Shown here: piece after piece, positions 45,890 to 61,568 of the stretch | Position numbering within the stretch: the stretch's first letter is position 1 | How the letters are laid out: every line of letters starts with the position of its first letter | DNA from: Adiantum capillus-veneris | Taxonomy: Eukaryota; Streptophyta; Polypodiopsida; Polypodiales; Pteridaceae | Direction of reading: 5' to 3' | Length of the DNA stretch: 64,000 bases | Assembly (NCBI GenBank): GCA_014529385.2 | Contig: CM043944.1 | Span: 78,697,884 to 78,761,883, forward strand | Made by a program: the position numbers and the translations under genes | Notes under the pieces: generated by a model | The model's input: only the letters and a program-made list of their open reading frames with translations | Told to the model about the DNA's origin: nothing | Databases searched by the model: none

Positions 45890-47503
45890 TTAATACAACC
45901 AATTGGCTTTAAAAAATGAGTGGCGTTCATTTTTGATGCTCTTTCTTGGGCTCTTGTTAGCTAAGTAGCTAAGATTCCCCGCCTCTTTGCCTGTGTCGTC
46001 CGTGACACAGCTACTTAAGGTGCTAAGTAGTGGTGGGGCTTCCTTGTGCTTGGTTTTGTGCATGTTTCTTGAGACCTTGTTGGTATCGGAGGTGGAGTTC
46101 TTTATCTTCAATGGCATAAACTGCATGGTTAGTTTATTTCTTTGCTCAACTACGGAGTAACTGACAAATTTTGCACTCATATTGGTGATGACAAGGCCAA
46201 AGATCTTGGATCGATAAGTGAAGAAGCCCGTGTAGAATGATTCTTCAAATGTCTGCATATAGCAGGATGGTAGAAACATCACCCTAGCATAGAATCCATG
46301 GAGCACTTCTTTCGAGGGCTGGCCTGATAAATCATAGCATAAGTCCTTGGCGCCTTCAAGAAAGTACATCCATGCTGCATTTGTTTGCTATGCATGGTGA
46401 AAATTCCACAAGCAGGTTAGGAGCATGTTTGCAATATTTACCAGCATGATGCATGCTAAATCCGAAATTCCGCGAAATAGTTGAGTAGTCGAGGATAATG
46501 TTTCCGTCTGTTTCTATGGGTTGGTTATTCGAAGGTGGTGGAAACCTAGGGTAGTTGAGCCAAGTCGGTCGCTTTTGTTGGAGGAGAGAGTGTTGCTACC
46601 AACTTCTGACTCTTGGTACTGGGCACTGCATAGGATCTTGTTTGATATGAGTTGGTGCATTTGTATACAAGATAAGATACCTGGGGTGCCGGTTAGCCAT
46701 ATCTCCCACCTTTTGGGATGTTCCAGTGTTGGGTTGGCTTGGAAATCCTTGAGTAGTCTCTCTTTGATTTGGAGTACTTCAAACTTTATGAGGGGAAAGG
46801 GTAGATCTTGTTGATGCCATGCCTTATTGATATCTGATATTGTGAGGAGGTAGACATTGATGGAGTGCAGTATCCGCTCTTCCCAGTGCATGGCTTCCTT
46901 CCAGATGGTCTTGGTCTCCTCTTCCCACTACTTCTTTAATGCCACTTCTTCCTCAACAGTTAAGCTTTGCGGTTGAGCAAAGAATCCAGCTTCATCATGA
47001 GAAATATCTAGCTTTGGGATACTAGCCTCTTCGGTGGTAGTTGCTTCAAAGTCCATAAATTGCAGGGTGTCTTTATCTTGCATCGCAAAATCTATCTGTT
47101 CTTCCACTGGTGTGGTGACCTGTGCTGTTGGCAGCTGCTTGAGCTTTGCTCAATTCTGCTTTAAGTTGGTCAATTTACTTTTGATATCTCTCCTCGAGCT
47201 CTCCTCTCGCTGCATAATCTGGTGTAGAGTTCTTTTCTTTGCATTTGCTCTAGCTTTAGCTCCATTTCAAGGTTTTTAACCTTCTGTTCCACAACTTTAT
47301 ATGCATGATATGTGCCATGTAGTGTGGATATTGTAGGTTAGTCCTTGAGCTGGTTTAGCAATGTATTTTGTTCTTGGCACCTAGCTTCTGGATGTGCCAA
47401 CTAATTATCTGCAATGTTTAGCTGAATATGTAGCTGGTTGATTGTGGAAGCAGACTCTTGTAGAGCCGAGGTGGCTGCTATGACTTATTGCTCTTGTTGT
47501 TGA
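45890..47503 (-). pseudogene. Unknown long ORF, C-terminal part (split by an insertion at 47504)
   Basis: Continues the frame interrupted at 53171. Just after the breakpoint it reads a Gln- and Leu-rich, coiled-coil-like region (ALQESASTINQLHIQLN, then VKNLEMELKLEQMQRKEL) with several in-frame stops. Past a frame change it continues as WEERILHSINVYLLTISDIN and EIWLTGTPGILSC (46891-46514), then GQPSKEVLHGFYARVMFLP and FTYRSKIFGLVITNMSAKF (46369-45890), ending in a Ser/Lys-rich tail. No domain recognised. It may be the extra or gag-like ORF of the gypsy whose RT lies at 61 kb. Confidence 0.55.
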
Positions 47504-47646
47504 TGAAAGGCAAAGGGGATTGGAACATGCTAATCTCCACCTAGCCATGCTCTATATAGGCCATTGGCTTGCTAAACATGGAGACCCCCTTGACTGCATG
47601 TCCGTCCTGGCCTTTGGCCCTGCACGGTCCTAACCTTGGCATGACA
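47504..47646 (-). repeat. 3' LTR of the non-autonomous element (143 bp)
   Basis: On the minus strand TGTCATGCCAAGG starts at 47646. Exactly the same length as the copy at 53028-53170, with about a dozen substitutions. Confidence 0.88.
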
Positions 47647-47976
47647 TTACTCCCCCCTTGGAGAAGCATTTTTGTCCTCGAAAACAAGAGTGATGATACA
47701 CTAATGTTTTCCACAGTGACATCCTTCATGGATCCAGTTGTTTGCTTGACCGGAACAAGGTTCAGTAGGAGGTTCAATGAAACCAAAAGTAACATCTTGG
47801 TTTTCCACATTGTTGTCCATTTGCAACCATCTTGTGTTACCGGCTCCTATCCAACATAGTGTGTAGACTCCATTCAGAACGCACATGAGCATGCCAAAGG
47901 AGTTATCACAACCAAGATGTACCCAAAAGAGTACCTCTGTCACTTTCCATGAAAGTAACTTGCTAACGTAACTCAT
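47647..47976 (-). pseudogene. Polypurine tract and degenerate pol-tail peptide
   Basis: Next to the 3' LTR is CCAAGGGGGGAGTAA (47661-47647). Upstream the minus strand reads NNVENQDVTFGFIEPPTEPC and NWIHEGCHCGKH, then a VFEDKNASPRG-like segment over the purine tract. The same peptide theme lies before the plus-strand polypurine tract at 44463. I take it as the relic C-terminus of a gypsy polyprotein shared by both elements. The exact domain is not recognised. Confidence 0.5.
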
Positions 47977-52964
<4,988 letters not shown>

Positions 52965-53014
52965 TGTAACACCATGCAAGGTCCCCCTTCCTCCATAGCC
53001 CCTCCCACCCCTGA

Positions 53015-53026
53015 GCTCTAATACCA
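53015..53026 (-). other. Primer binding site of the non-autonomous element
   Basis: TGGTATTAGAGC on the minus strand, one base inside the LTR and differing at one base from TGGTATCAGAGC. Confidence 0.75.
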
Positions 53027-53027
53027 G

Positions 53028-53170
53028 TGAAAGGCAGAGGGGATTGGCACATGCTAATCTCCACGTAGCCATGCTCTATAAAGGCCCTTGGCCTGCTAAA
53101 CATAGAGACCCCCTTGACTGCACGTCCATCCTGGCCCTTGGCCCTGCCCGGTCCTACCCTTGGCATGACA
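53028..53170 (-). repeat. 5' LTR of the non-autonomous element (143 bp)
   Basis: The minus strand runs from TGTCATGCCAAGG (53170) to CCTCTGCCTTTCA (53028), followed by one base and the PBS. Confidence 0.88.
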
Positions 53171-54423
53171 ATTGATTCCTTGTTTGGAGAGCTTCCAAGT
53201 CCGCTGCTGACTTGGTAGGTAGTTCAACCAATTCCTTGTCTTTGAATTCCATGTGTTCTTTGTTCAATTTGGCACAAACATTGACCACGTTGAGCCTTTT
53301 ATCTGATAGCCGCAGTCGCTTATACAAACTATGGAGCTGTTGGTGGCAAACATAGATCTCATCTTTAATTTTGTCCACCACATCATGTGCATATTGGGCA
53401 TATTCATCTATGTCTTCCAAACTCTCCAACCTTCTTGGGTTGCTCGCTTTAGGTTGATCCGTTGATGTGTCATGAACCTCGGTTGTGATTGGCTCATCTG
53501 GCAAGTTGGCTTGATTACTTGGTGTCTCTATTGGGATTGGTAGTCCATCCACTTGCGCATTGGTAGTTTCTTTGGGCGGTTCTGATTCTGGTTCCATATT
53601 GCAAGCAATGGGAGTGGTCTCTTATGGTTGTGGTGGTGTTATGTCCTCCGATTGTGGTGGTGGTGTTGTGTTCCCCGGTTGTGGTGGTTTGCTTGGAGGA
53701 GAGAAGTGTGAAACCTCTTCAACAAGGTTGACTTGTTCTTTAGGTGAGTCTTCTCTAGGTAGTGTATCATCTTCTTTTTGTGCCTTGGCCTGCTCTCGTT
53801 GACGTTCTTCTTGGTGATAGAGATGTTCTAAGCTGGCCCAAGGATTGTCTTTCATATCAAACATGGGGTGTTTTGGTTCAAATTTTGATCCCTTTTGAAA
53901 ATGGTTTCCATTTCTCCTCAAAATCCCCTTTGAGTCCTCTCTCCATCTCAAAATCCACCTTTTCTCTTTCTACTCTTGCTGTTTTTTGGATTGGTTCCTC
54001 TGCTGCTACTGTACGGCGTGGCCGTTTTGTGGTTTTTGCATCATCTACCTTAGTATTACCTTTTTCTCTTTTCTTTCTTTCAAGAGGAGTGTCTTCCTCC
54101 ATTGTCTCTTCTTCTTCCTTGTCTCTTTCCACAGCTCTTGCTGCAATAGTTATTTCATGGCAAGGGGCATTGACTAGTCTTGTCCTCAGTCTTGTTGCCA
54201 CTGGTGGGGCTCTTGTTTGCACTTCTTCACTATCAGTCTTGTTCAGTAGCCATAGATTTTTCTTTGGGGAAGGCGGTAGATGCTTTACCTGGCCTATAGC
54301 ATGGTAAGAAATCCGTGTTAACACTTCTGGATCTCCCAAGAAGGTGATGTTCTCTGGCTTTTTCACATGAGTGAGAGTTGTATGAATATATCGGGTGTGG
54401 TCCACTTTTGTCACACCTTCTCT
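53171..54423 (-). pseudogene. Unknown long ORF, N-terminal part, in frame after an integrase remnant
   Basis: The minus-strand frame begins after a TAG near 54431 and reads KVDHTRYIHTTLTHVKK, ITFLGDPEVLTRISYHAIG and TRAPPVATRLRTRLVNAPC. A strongly charged, Pro-rich and Glu/Lys-rich disordered stretch follows, with a frame change near 53880-53950, and then LESLEDIDEYAQYAHDVVDK and a coiled-coil-like end (LNKEHMEFKDKELVEL). It stops where the 143-bp-LTR element is inserted (53170) and resumes at 47503 in the same frame. It is probably a structural (gag-like) or accessory ORF of a gypsy lineage. The family is not recognised. Confidence 0.55.
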
Positions 54424-54700
54424 CTTAGAGGCCTATGTGAATGTGGAAGCCACAACATGATTTGGAAAAGTATATCTAGTGGTGAAAGTGTTGATGAGGC
54501 ATGTAACATAAGACTCCACAAACAAAGATACATCCTTTTACATACCTTTCCACCAATACCTTTCTTTGACCTTGGAAAAAGTAGCCCAACACCACGATTT
54601 CCTGCTCATAGACTCTCACAAAACTCCTTGATGAGCTTTTGTTGAGTGTCCCTATCACAAATAACCCTCAACGGCATCCCATTCCTCTTCTTGGGATGTT
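54424..54700 (-). pseudogene. Integrase zinc-finger remnant of a Ty3/gypsy
   Basis: The minus strand next to the copia insertion reads LRVICDRDTQQKLIKEFCES, then after a one-base change WATFSKVKERYWWKG and KDVSLFVESYVTC. These match the N-terminal HHCC region of gypsy integrases (the usual WKGMYKDV..C..C pattern). The catalytic core does not follow. The frame goes straight into the unknown ORF through TRYTFPNHVVASTFT. Together with RT and RNase H beyond the copia (59.85-61.6 kb) it belongs to one interrupted element. Confidence 0.65.
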
Positions 54701-54705
54701 TCCAT

Positions 54706-54932
54706 TGTTGGAATTAGGGTTGCAGAGAAACACACACAACTTGGAGAAGACGAAGGAAGCTCAAGGCACACAATAGAGAGTGTGTTACTTAGTGTGCAAT
54801 GGAATGATAGATAGCCCTAGAGTGATGGGCGTATATACAATGCACGAGGGAAAAAACCTCCTAAAGAGGGAAAAAATGCCCCGGCGGTCCTAGTGTGTTC
54901 ACACACATCACTACCACAAGTATATGGTAACA
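54706..54932 (-). repeat. 3' LTR of the young copia (227 bp)
   Basis: TGTTGGAATTAGGG to TATGGTAACA on the plus strand. A TATA-like GTATATAC lies near 54831. A polypurine tract (minus CCAGGGGGGATT, about 54944-54933) abuts it inside. Confidence 0.95.
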
Positions 54933-55369
54933 AATCCCCCCTGGAGTGATGCGGTGAATGAGAGCTGGCACATGAGTAAAGGGAAGTGCCATGCCCTGAG
55001 GACAGGATCAGTCCACAAAGGGGAGAGTAAGCCCAAAGCTTTGCGGAAAGCTTCAAGCTTCTCACGAGACAATGCCTTTGTGAAAAGATCTGCAAGGTTG
55101 TCTTGTGTTGGCACATAAGCCAAGGCGATCTCTCCTGCTAAGAGCCTCTCCCTGACATAGTGGTAATGCACCTCAATGTGCTTTGTGCGAGCATGAAAAA
55201 CCGGGTTCCTCGCAACTGCCAATGCGCTCTGACTGTCAGTGTAGATCGTGTTGGCAGTGTCCTGTCCAACATCCAAATCAGCCATAAGGCGTCTGAGCCA
55301 TACACACTCAACCGTAGCTGTGAAGACTACCCTGTACTCAGCCTCACAACTAGAAGTGGCCACAGTAGG
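54911..55369 (-). pseudogene. RNase H C-terminal part of the young copia, beyond the stop
   Basis: The same frame continues after the TAA with TVATSSCEAEY, TDSQSALAVARNPVFHARTK and HYHYVRERL, then ADLFTKAL, the standard copia RNase H end. It has no further stop until near the 3' LTR, so the single TAA is the only nonsense change in gag-pol. Confidence 0.93.
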
Positions 55370-58300
55370 TTACTTCTTGCTCAACCATGATATACATGAA
55401 CTGCCAAGCATGAAACAAAAACCACTTGTGGACACTCGCGTGTCAAAACAACTAGCCCAATCTGAGTCCGAAAAAGCATGTAAGTCTGGCGGCAATGATC
55501 CCCCCTTGGGATAAAACAAGCCAAGATGTAAAGTGCCACTAAGGTAGCGGAAAATCCTCTTGACAGCCTGCCAATGCTTAGACCCTGGGCTATGCATAAA
55601 TCTGCTGAACTGTGAGACTGCAAACTGAATATCTGGCCTCGTGTTGCATACATAAATGAGGCAGCCAACAACAGTTTGGTAAAGAGTGACATCAGCAGGA
55701 TCACCAGCATCATGTAGACTCAACTTCAAACCTGTTTCCATGGGAGTGGCAATAGGTTTGCAATCCTCAAGTCCAAACTTACATAGCAATGTCTCTATGT
55801 AACGTTTCTGACACAAGGCAATACCACCATCACACTGCTTAAACTGTATACCCAAATAATGATGCAACAGCCCCAAATCTTTCATCTTGAAAGTAGCATT
55901 CAAATCAGCCTTAAATTCAGCAATATGTCTCTCATTTGGTCCAGTGATCAGCAAATCATCAACATAAAGAACCACGATGAGAAATACATCACCCTCACGC
56001 TTTACATACAATGTGCTTTCTGTTGGACTGTTACGAAAGCCTTGTTTGACCAAATGAGTGTCAGCTTTCTCATACCAAGCACGAGGAATTTGCTTCAACC
56101 CATACAAAGCCTTGTTACATTTGCACACTTTGTCCTCTTGTCCTTTTATGACAAAACCGCGAGGTTGCGTTACATAAACTTCCTCAAATATGTCACCATT
56201 CAAGAAAGCAGTAACAATGTCTGATTGATGTACATCCCAACCAAAATGAGCTGCCAATGCACATAGAAAACGCACAGTAGTCATACGACAAGTGGGAGCA
56301 AAAGTCTCTTCATAATCTATGCCTTTTTGCTGTGCATAACCCTTTGCAACAAGTCGAGCCTTATGGCGATCGATCTCACCATCCGGCTTGCGTTTCAACT
56401 TGTAAACCCACTTCGTACCAATGGCCTTTTTGCTAGGAAGCAAATCACATAAAGTCCATGTGTCATTTTCTATAAGTGCATCATATCCTGATTGCAAGGC
56501 AGCCAACCAATTTTTTGAATTCTGTGCTTCATCAAAAGACAGAGGCTCCTCAACATCATGTAAACTAGACACAGCCAAAGCATAAAATTCTGATGCATAA
56601 GATGCATGGCGAGAGCCTGAACGAGTACGACTAGACAAAGGTGCATCCAATTTACTGTCACGCAAAGTGTGCACCAGCCATTTTGGCATACCTCTAGCGT
56701 GCTCATTTTCAGCCCTTTCCTCATCAAGTACATCATGTACATCTGCATCAGTAATAGGCTGATCTAAAACATTTTCAGAAACCCCCATAGGCTGTACATT
56801 TGCCTCATTGGAACTTACATTCGTATTTCCACCCATGAAAAGAGGCAACAAAGTGTCATAAATGTCATGTGAGCTTACATTACTATCTCTAGTACATGAC
56901 AGCAAGGGCTGAACAGAATCTTCCACAAACACTACATCCCGAGAAACCAGAATACGTTTTGTTTGCGGATGATACAACCTGTAACCTTTGATTTCAACAC
57001 TATAACCAACAAAAATACATTTGATAGCCTTATCATCCAATTTTCTGCGTTGCACTTGTGGCACCAAAGCATATGCCAAACAACCAAAAACACGCATGTG
57101 CTCAATAGAAGGCTTTCTATCATGCCATGCTTCATATGGAGTAGTAGACTGCAAAGGTTTCGTAGGACACGTGTTTAGTACATAAGTGGCACACATGATG
57201 GCCTCAAGCCAAAAAGAATGCGGAAAAGCTTGACTTTTGACCATATATCGTGCCATTTCCGTAAGTGACCTGTTTTTTCTCTTAGCAACACCATTTTGCT
57301 GAGGTGTATAAGGCACTGTACATTGGTGTTTTATCCCACGACTAGCCAGAAATGCATTAAATTGATGAGACATATACTCCCCCCCTCGATCGGAACGGAG
57401 GGTGCCCATAGTACATTTCGAGACATTTTCAGCCATAGCCAAAAATTGTTTGAAGCACATAAAGACTTCGGACTTTGGTTTAAGCAGAAATACCCATGCA
57501 TGCCTGGAGTAATCATCAATGAAAGTCATGAAGTACAGGTAATTGCCCAAGGACCGAGTTTGCATGGGCCCACAAACATCACTATGCACAAGCTGCAACC
57601 TGCATGTGGCCCGAACTGAACCATCCTTTGGAAATTTAGAACGCTGCATCTTACCTAAAATACAGCCTTCACAAACATGTTTGACAGGTGCTTCAAGAGG
57701 TGGCAAAGAAGCAACCATATCAGATTTCTGCAAACGCAACAAACTGGCAAAATTTAGATGACCAAAACGTGCATGCCAAAGTTTTGCATATGAAATAGCC
57801 CTTGAATCTGCAACAACATTTGCAAAATTTTTTCCACACTTGTCATACAAAGTGAGCTTATACAGCCCACGGCACAAAAGCCCAGATGCAACAATTTCAT
57901 CACCAAAACTGAGATCATGAGTTGTACATCTGTCATCCACAAAGTTGACTATAGGTCCAAGTCTAGCAAGTGCGGATACAGACAAGAGATTTTTCTTGAT
58001 CCCAGGTACATAAAGTGCATCAACAAGTGTAAAGGAACTGCCATTAGCAGCAGTGAGCACAATCTTTCCAACTCCCTGAACTGGATAAGAGGCGTTGTTG
58101 GCACAACTGACTGAATTCCCATGAGGGACAGACTCGAGAGAGGTAAACAATTCACGATGTGAGGTAATGTGCTTTGTAGCACCACTGTCGAAATACCACA
58201 CATGTGAATCTGCAGGAACTGACAAGCATGCATCATGGACAACAGGATTGTAAGTGCACTCTACGCTAAATGCCCATTCTGCATCAACATCAGCAACACA

Positions 58301-59296
58301 GTCTTCTTTTAGAGAAGACTCAACAATGGCTGCATTTGTAGTGGAACCATCATTTGCAATGGAACCACCCTCTTTCTTCTTAGCCTCTTTGGCCTTCAAC
58401 TTAGGACACGACTTGATCAAGTGATCATTGGCTTTACAATAATGGCAACGCATCTTCTTTTTGCCCTTATCACCAGAATTGCCAGACAAAGTGCTGCCAG
58501 CAGAAGCATTAGGAACAAAAGTTTTGCCACTCGCAGCAGAACCATAGGAAGTGGCTGCATTACTGTTACCACCCTTTCTTTGAGAAGCAATAAAAGCCTG
58601 TTCAACTGCATGTTGCCTAGTCCTGTTTTTTCTAGAAAGTGACTCTTGCAACAGCAATGTGCATAATGCATCAAACTTGACAACTTTAGGATTTCCTTGG
58701 GTCATTGGTCTCCAAGTACTAGCAAAAGTCTGGTAGGAATCTGGTAAGGCATCAAGAACAGTCTGCACAAGGGAACTGTCTGAAATGACTTCACCTGCAG
58801 AAATAAGCTGCTCATTGATATCCTTGACACTAGCAAGGAAGGTGTCCATATCATCTTCCTCATGCATAATCTTCGACTCCAGCTCTTTACGCAGCAAAGC
58901 AATTTTAGCCTCATTGCGGCTTGCATAAAGACCTGCTAGAATATCCCAAGCCTGTTTTGCAGATTTTGCTGAACGGATGTGAGGAACAATGGTGCGCTTC
59001 ACAGACAACGCAATCAATGCATGAGCCTGCACATCCTTAACATCCCAACGAGCTTGTTCTGCCGTAGGCAAAACAACTCTAACAGCTGCAATCCTTGCAG
59101 CAAGACCTGCAACATCCTTAACATCGCCTACATCCTCAGAACCAGTACGTACATCAATGCCCTGCACAATGTTCCAGACACCCTTTGACACAAGAACATG
59201 TTGCATCATATAAGCCCACATAGGGTAGTTGTCCCCATCCAACCTGTCCTCAACAGCAAACATCTTGAACACATCTGTGTTGTTGTTGTCAGCCAT
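55370..59296 (-). CDS. copia gag-pol polyprotein, stopped in RNase H
   Basis: One frame of about 1,308 codons from the ATG at 59296 (MADNNNTDVFKMF). In-frame TTG and other codons lie upstream, but this ATG suits a gag start, about 300 bases after the PBS. Domains: gag with a CCHC knuckle at residue ~284 (CHYCKANDHLIKSC); protease DSGATKH at ~370; integrase HHCC (HARFGHLN to CEGCILGK); core LVHSDVCGPM and LRSDRGGEY. The catalytic Glu is replaced by Lys at ~672 (GVAKRKNR, AAG at 57283-57281). RT follows with KARLVAKGYAQQ and YVDD at ~1111. The frame ends at a TAA (55372-55370) just before the last RNase H block. The codon looks like a Gln (CAA) changed to TAA. Confidence 0.95.
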   Translation of the reverse strand: MADNNNTDVFKMFAVEDRLDGDNYPMWAYMMQHVLVSKGVWNIVQGIDVRTGSEDVGDVKDVAGLAARIAAVRVVLPTAEQARWDVKDVQAHALIALSVKRTIVPHIRSAKSAKQAWDILAGLYASRNEAKIALLRKELESKIMHEEDDMDTFLASVKDINEQLISAGEVISDSSLVQTVLDALPDSYQTFASTWRPMTQGNPKVVKFDALCTLLLQESLSRKNRTRQHAVEQAFIASQRKGGNSNAATSYGSAASGKTFVPNASAGSTLSGNSGDKGKKKMRCHYCKANDHLIKSCPKLKAKEAKKKEGGSIANDGSTTNAAIVESSLKEDCVADVDAEWAFSVECTYNPVVHDACLSVPADSHVWYFDSGATKHITSHRELFTSLESVPHGNSVSCANNASYPVQGVGKIVLTAANGSSFTLVDALYVPGIKKNLLSVSALARLGPIVNFVDDRCTTHDLSFGDEIVASGLLCRGLYKLTLYDKCGKNFANVVADSRAISYAKLWHARFGHLNFASLLRLQKSDMVASLPPLEAPVKHVCEGCILGKMQRSKFPKDGSVRATCRLQLVHSDVCGPMQTRSLGNYLYFMTFIDDYSRHAWVFLLKPKSEVFMCFKQFLAMAENVSKCTMGTLRSDRGGEYMSHQFNAFLASRGIKHQCTVPYTPQQNGVAKRKNRSLTEMARYMVKSQAFPHSFWLEAIMCATYVLNTCPTKPLQSTTPYEAWHDRKPSIEHMRVFGCLAYALVPQVQRRKLDDKAIKCIFVGYSVEIKGYRLYHPQTKRILVSRDVVFVEDSVQPLLSCTRDSNVSSHDIYDTLLPLFMGGNTNVSSNEANVQPMGVSENVLDQPITDADVHDVLDEERAENEHARGMPKWLVHTLRDSKLDAPLSSRTRSGSRHASYASEFYALAVSSLHDVEEPLSFDEAQNSKNWLAALQSGYDALIENDTWTLCDLLPSKKAIGTKWVYKLKRKPDGEIDRHKARLVAKGYAQQKGIDYEETFAPTCRMTTVRFLCALAAHFGWDVHQSDIVTAFLNGDIFEEVYVTQPRGFVIKGQEDKVCKCNKALYGLKQIPRAWYEKADTHLVKQGFRNSPTESTLYVKREGDVFLIVVLYVDDLLITGPNERHIAEFKADLNATFKMKDLGLLHHYLGIQFKQCDGGIALCQKRYIETLLCKFGLEDCKPIATPMETGLKLSLHDAGDPADVTLYQTVVGCLIYVCNTRPDIQFAVSQFSRFMHSPGSKHWQAVKRIFRYLSGTLHLGLFYPKGGSLPPDLHAFSDSDWASCFDTRVSTSGFCFMLGSSCISWLSKK

Positions 59297-59601
59297 GGTA
59301 AATGCTGCACCTGATGTGAAAACTGCCCGAAAATAGGAGAAATGGAGCGGGAACAACCTGTGCTATATAGCACAAACCGTAGAAGACTATAAGGCACCTG
59401 TTATGGAGAAAACGACAATGACAGAAATTTCGCACAAAATGATGAAGTAGCCTGTGCAGTACTGCCTGTAGTGGAAACGGAGTCCAAAATGAGCCCAAAT
59501 CAAAATTCTGAGCGAACGCTCACCAAAGCTCACTGAAATCGGAGAAAGTGAGCAGGCGTGTGCTGGAGCAGTTGGTGACTAAGCCCGGGAGGACGTGACC
59601 T

Positions 59602-59613
59602 GCTCTGATACCA
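59602..59613 (-). other. Primer binding site of the young copia
   Basis: The minus strand reads TGGTATCAGAGC two bases inside the LTR, an exact match to initiator tRNA-Met type sites. Confidence 0.93.
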
Positions 59614-59615
59614 AT

Positions 59616-59842
59616 TGTTGGAATTAGGGTTGTAGAGAAACACACACAGCTTGGAGAAGACGAAGGAAGCTCAAGGCACACAATAGAGAGTGTGTTACTT
59701 AGTGTGCAATGGAATGATAGATAGCCCTAGAGTGATGGGCGTATATACAATGCACGGGGGAAAAAACCTCCTAAAGAGGGAAAAAATGCCCCAGCGGTCC
59801 TAGTGTGTTCACACACATCACTACCACAAGTATATGGTAACA
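59616..59842 (-). repeat. 5' LTR of the young copia (227 bp)
   Basis: Same length and ends as 54706-54932, with about four differing bases. Confidence 0.95.
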
Positions 59843-59847
59843 TCCAT

Positions 59848-60620
59848 AAGTAACCATCTTGTTAAGAAATATCCCATTTGCTTTTTAGCATCTCTTCTTG
59901 AATTCTTGTTTGGTCTAATCATCCCACTTGATCAAGGTACTCAAATACCGACCTATAAGTAGCCATTTTCCTTCTTACATATCCTTCTCAAACCTTTGCA
60001 TTGAACTTGCACACAACATACATGGCTACCCTTAGCATGAGATATGGTGTAGAAAATTGTGCTTACATCATCAATCTCATCCACCATCCCTTCCTCGTCT
60101 TCATACCTTGCCCTATAAAGCATATCTGCAATTGGATTATCTTTCATTACAATATGCTTGAATTCTAGATTCAAGGACTTGATGTATCAATGCAGCATAG
60201 CAATATCAAGAGTTGGGCAGCTTGTGATCATAACAAGAAGAGGCAAACAATTTGTTTCCACAATCACACTCTCCAATCAAATACTTCTTATCATTTCTCA
60301 AAGCCATAACTATGCCCCACAGTTCCCTCTTCACTTGTGGATAATTTCTTTGGCAAGTATTTATAACTTTAGCTCCAGATCTCACCACATACTTGTGCCC
60401 CCTTGTCATCATCTTGCCCTATTTTCCATCCAATCCCTATAGGACTTATATCCATTGTCACAATGACGAGCCTTCCACATGCATAATCCACCTTTCTCAA
60501 AGTTGATGCGCATTGTAATAACTCTTTTAACTTTTTCATAGCTCTTACATGTACATATCCCCATTCAAATTTGTGGTTATTTCTCATTATAGACGATCAT
60601 TTTCATGCACATAATGTGGA
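59848..60620 (-). pseudogene. RNase H of a relic Ty3/gypsy interrupted by the copia
   Basis: The minus strand carries FEWGYVHVRAMKKLKELL and VTMDISPIGIGW (first RNase H Asp) near 60540-60440. NYPQVKRELWGIVMALRNDK follows near 60360, and FKHIVMKDNPIADMLYRARY near 60165-60110, corresponding to the D-N-x-x-A-D end motif. Several stops and shifts are present. The left edge is the copia target site, beyond which the integrase remnant at 54.4-54.7 kb continues on the same strand. Confidence 0.8.
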
Positions 60621-60820
60621 AGCCATATGACATAGAAGATACAAGCACCTAAGAATATCTACACATCAAGGACACTTACACATGTCTCCTTCATTCTTTG
60701 AATCACATCAACCTTTGGTTGACAAGGCCTTCTACCATAGGGACCACACAAATGCCCTACAATAAGCACTTCTTTTACTCCAAACACAAGTTTTGCTCGT
60801 GACAAGGTAAGGTTGACCTC

Positions 60821-61568
60821 TTATAACCTAGATAGTAACCTATCATAGTCATCTATATGATTTGTCACAAATTTAAGGTTCCCTCTTAAATCCAACGCCT
60901 CATATTTGTCTTTTATGTTGCATCCTTTGATTGGCACGTCATCTAGAAAGGGCATAGTAATTTGGTGTATGAAGTCACGTAAGACTTTGTTCATTCCATT
61001 CATCATATGTGCAACCAAGTTGATTGATCCCTACGGTAAGGTACACATCCTTACCAAACCCAAAGGTGTCTTCATGGTGGTCAGGTCCCTATTTTCTATT
61101 GCTTATTGGAAGTGATATACAAATCTCCCACAGAGTATATTGCCCTTCATGAAAATGCTTCTGCGAATTCATCCACAACTGGTCCTGTTCCGACATTCCT
61201 AATTGTGACTTTGCTTACTCACTGCATATCTTGGATGAAGCGCAAGGCTCCATTCTTCTTTTGCACAACAAACCACTGTTTGAATATGGAGCGCAAGAAG
61301 GCTCCAAGAAGCCCATTTTAATCTTTTAATTAAGCAAATCAATCAACTTCAGCAGGTGAGCATTTGGAACTAGAATTGGTTGCAATTTCCAAGGTGCATG
61401 AGGTATAGTGAAAATTATCATAGGTGCAACAATGCTTGAATTAACACATCCTATCTCACTTGGCTTGAATGAAGAAGCCTTACCATGTTTGGAAAGCATC
61501 TCTTCAAAGCACTTCTTCTCAATACTAGGCGTTAAAAACTCATCACATCCAATTTGAAGCTCCTTCAA
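60821..61568 (-). pseudogene. Reverse transcriptase of the relic gypsy
   Basis: The minus strand reads FVVQKKNGALRFIQDMQ near 61270, VTIRNVGTGPVVDEF near 61215, IYSVGDLY near 61140 and TPLGLVRMC near 61065. AHMMNGMNKVLRDFI leads to the catalytic MPFLDDVPIKGC near 60950-60920. The FLDD..IKGC form is a distinct Ty3/gypsy subgroup from the other three gypsy copies here, as far as I can judge by motif. Stops interrupt it at many points. Protease and gag upstream are not recognised, only a short Lys/Leu-rich frame (61828-61565). Confidence 0.78.

Larger units (their letters stand above)
54706..59842 (-). mobile_element. Young, complete Ty1/copia element with target duplication
   Basis: Two 227-bp LTRs (54706-54932 and 59616-59842) bound a 4.7-kb interior with PBS, a single gag-pol frame and polypurine tract. 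The 5-bp target duplication TCCAT is exact (54701-54705 and 59843-59847). The LTRs differ at about four positions as read by eye (about 98 percent identity), so this is the most recent insertion that can be dated here. It landed inside a minus-strand gypsy relic. gag-pol is nearly open, but the integrase catalytic Glu is lost and a stop lies in RNase H, so the copy is not autonomous. Confidence 0.97.
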
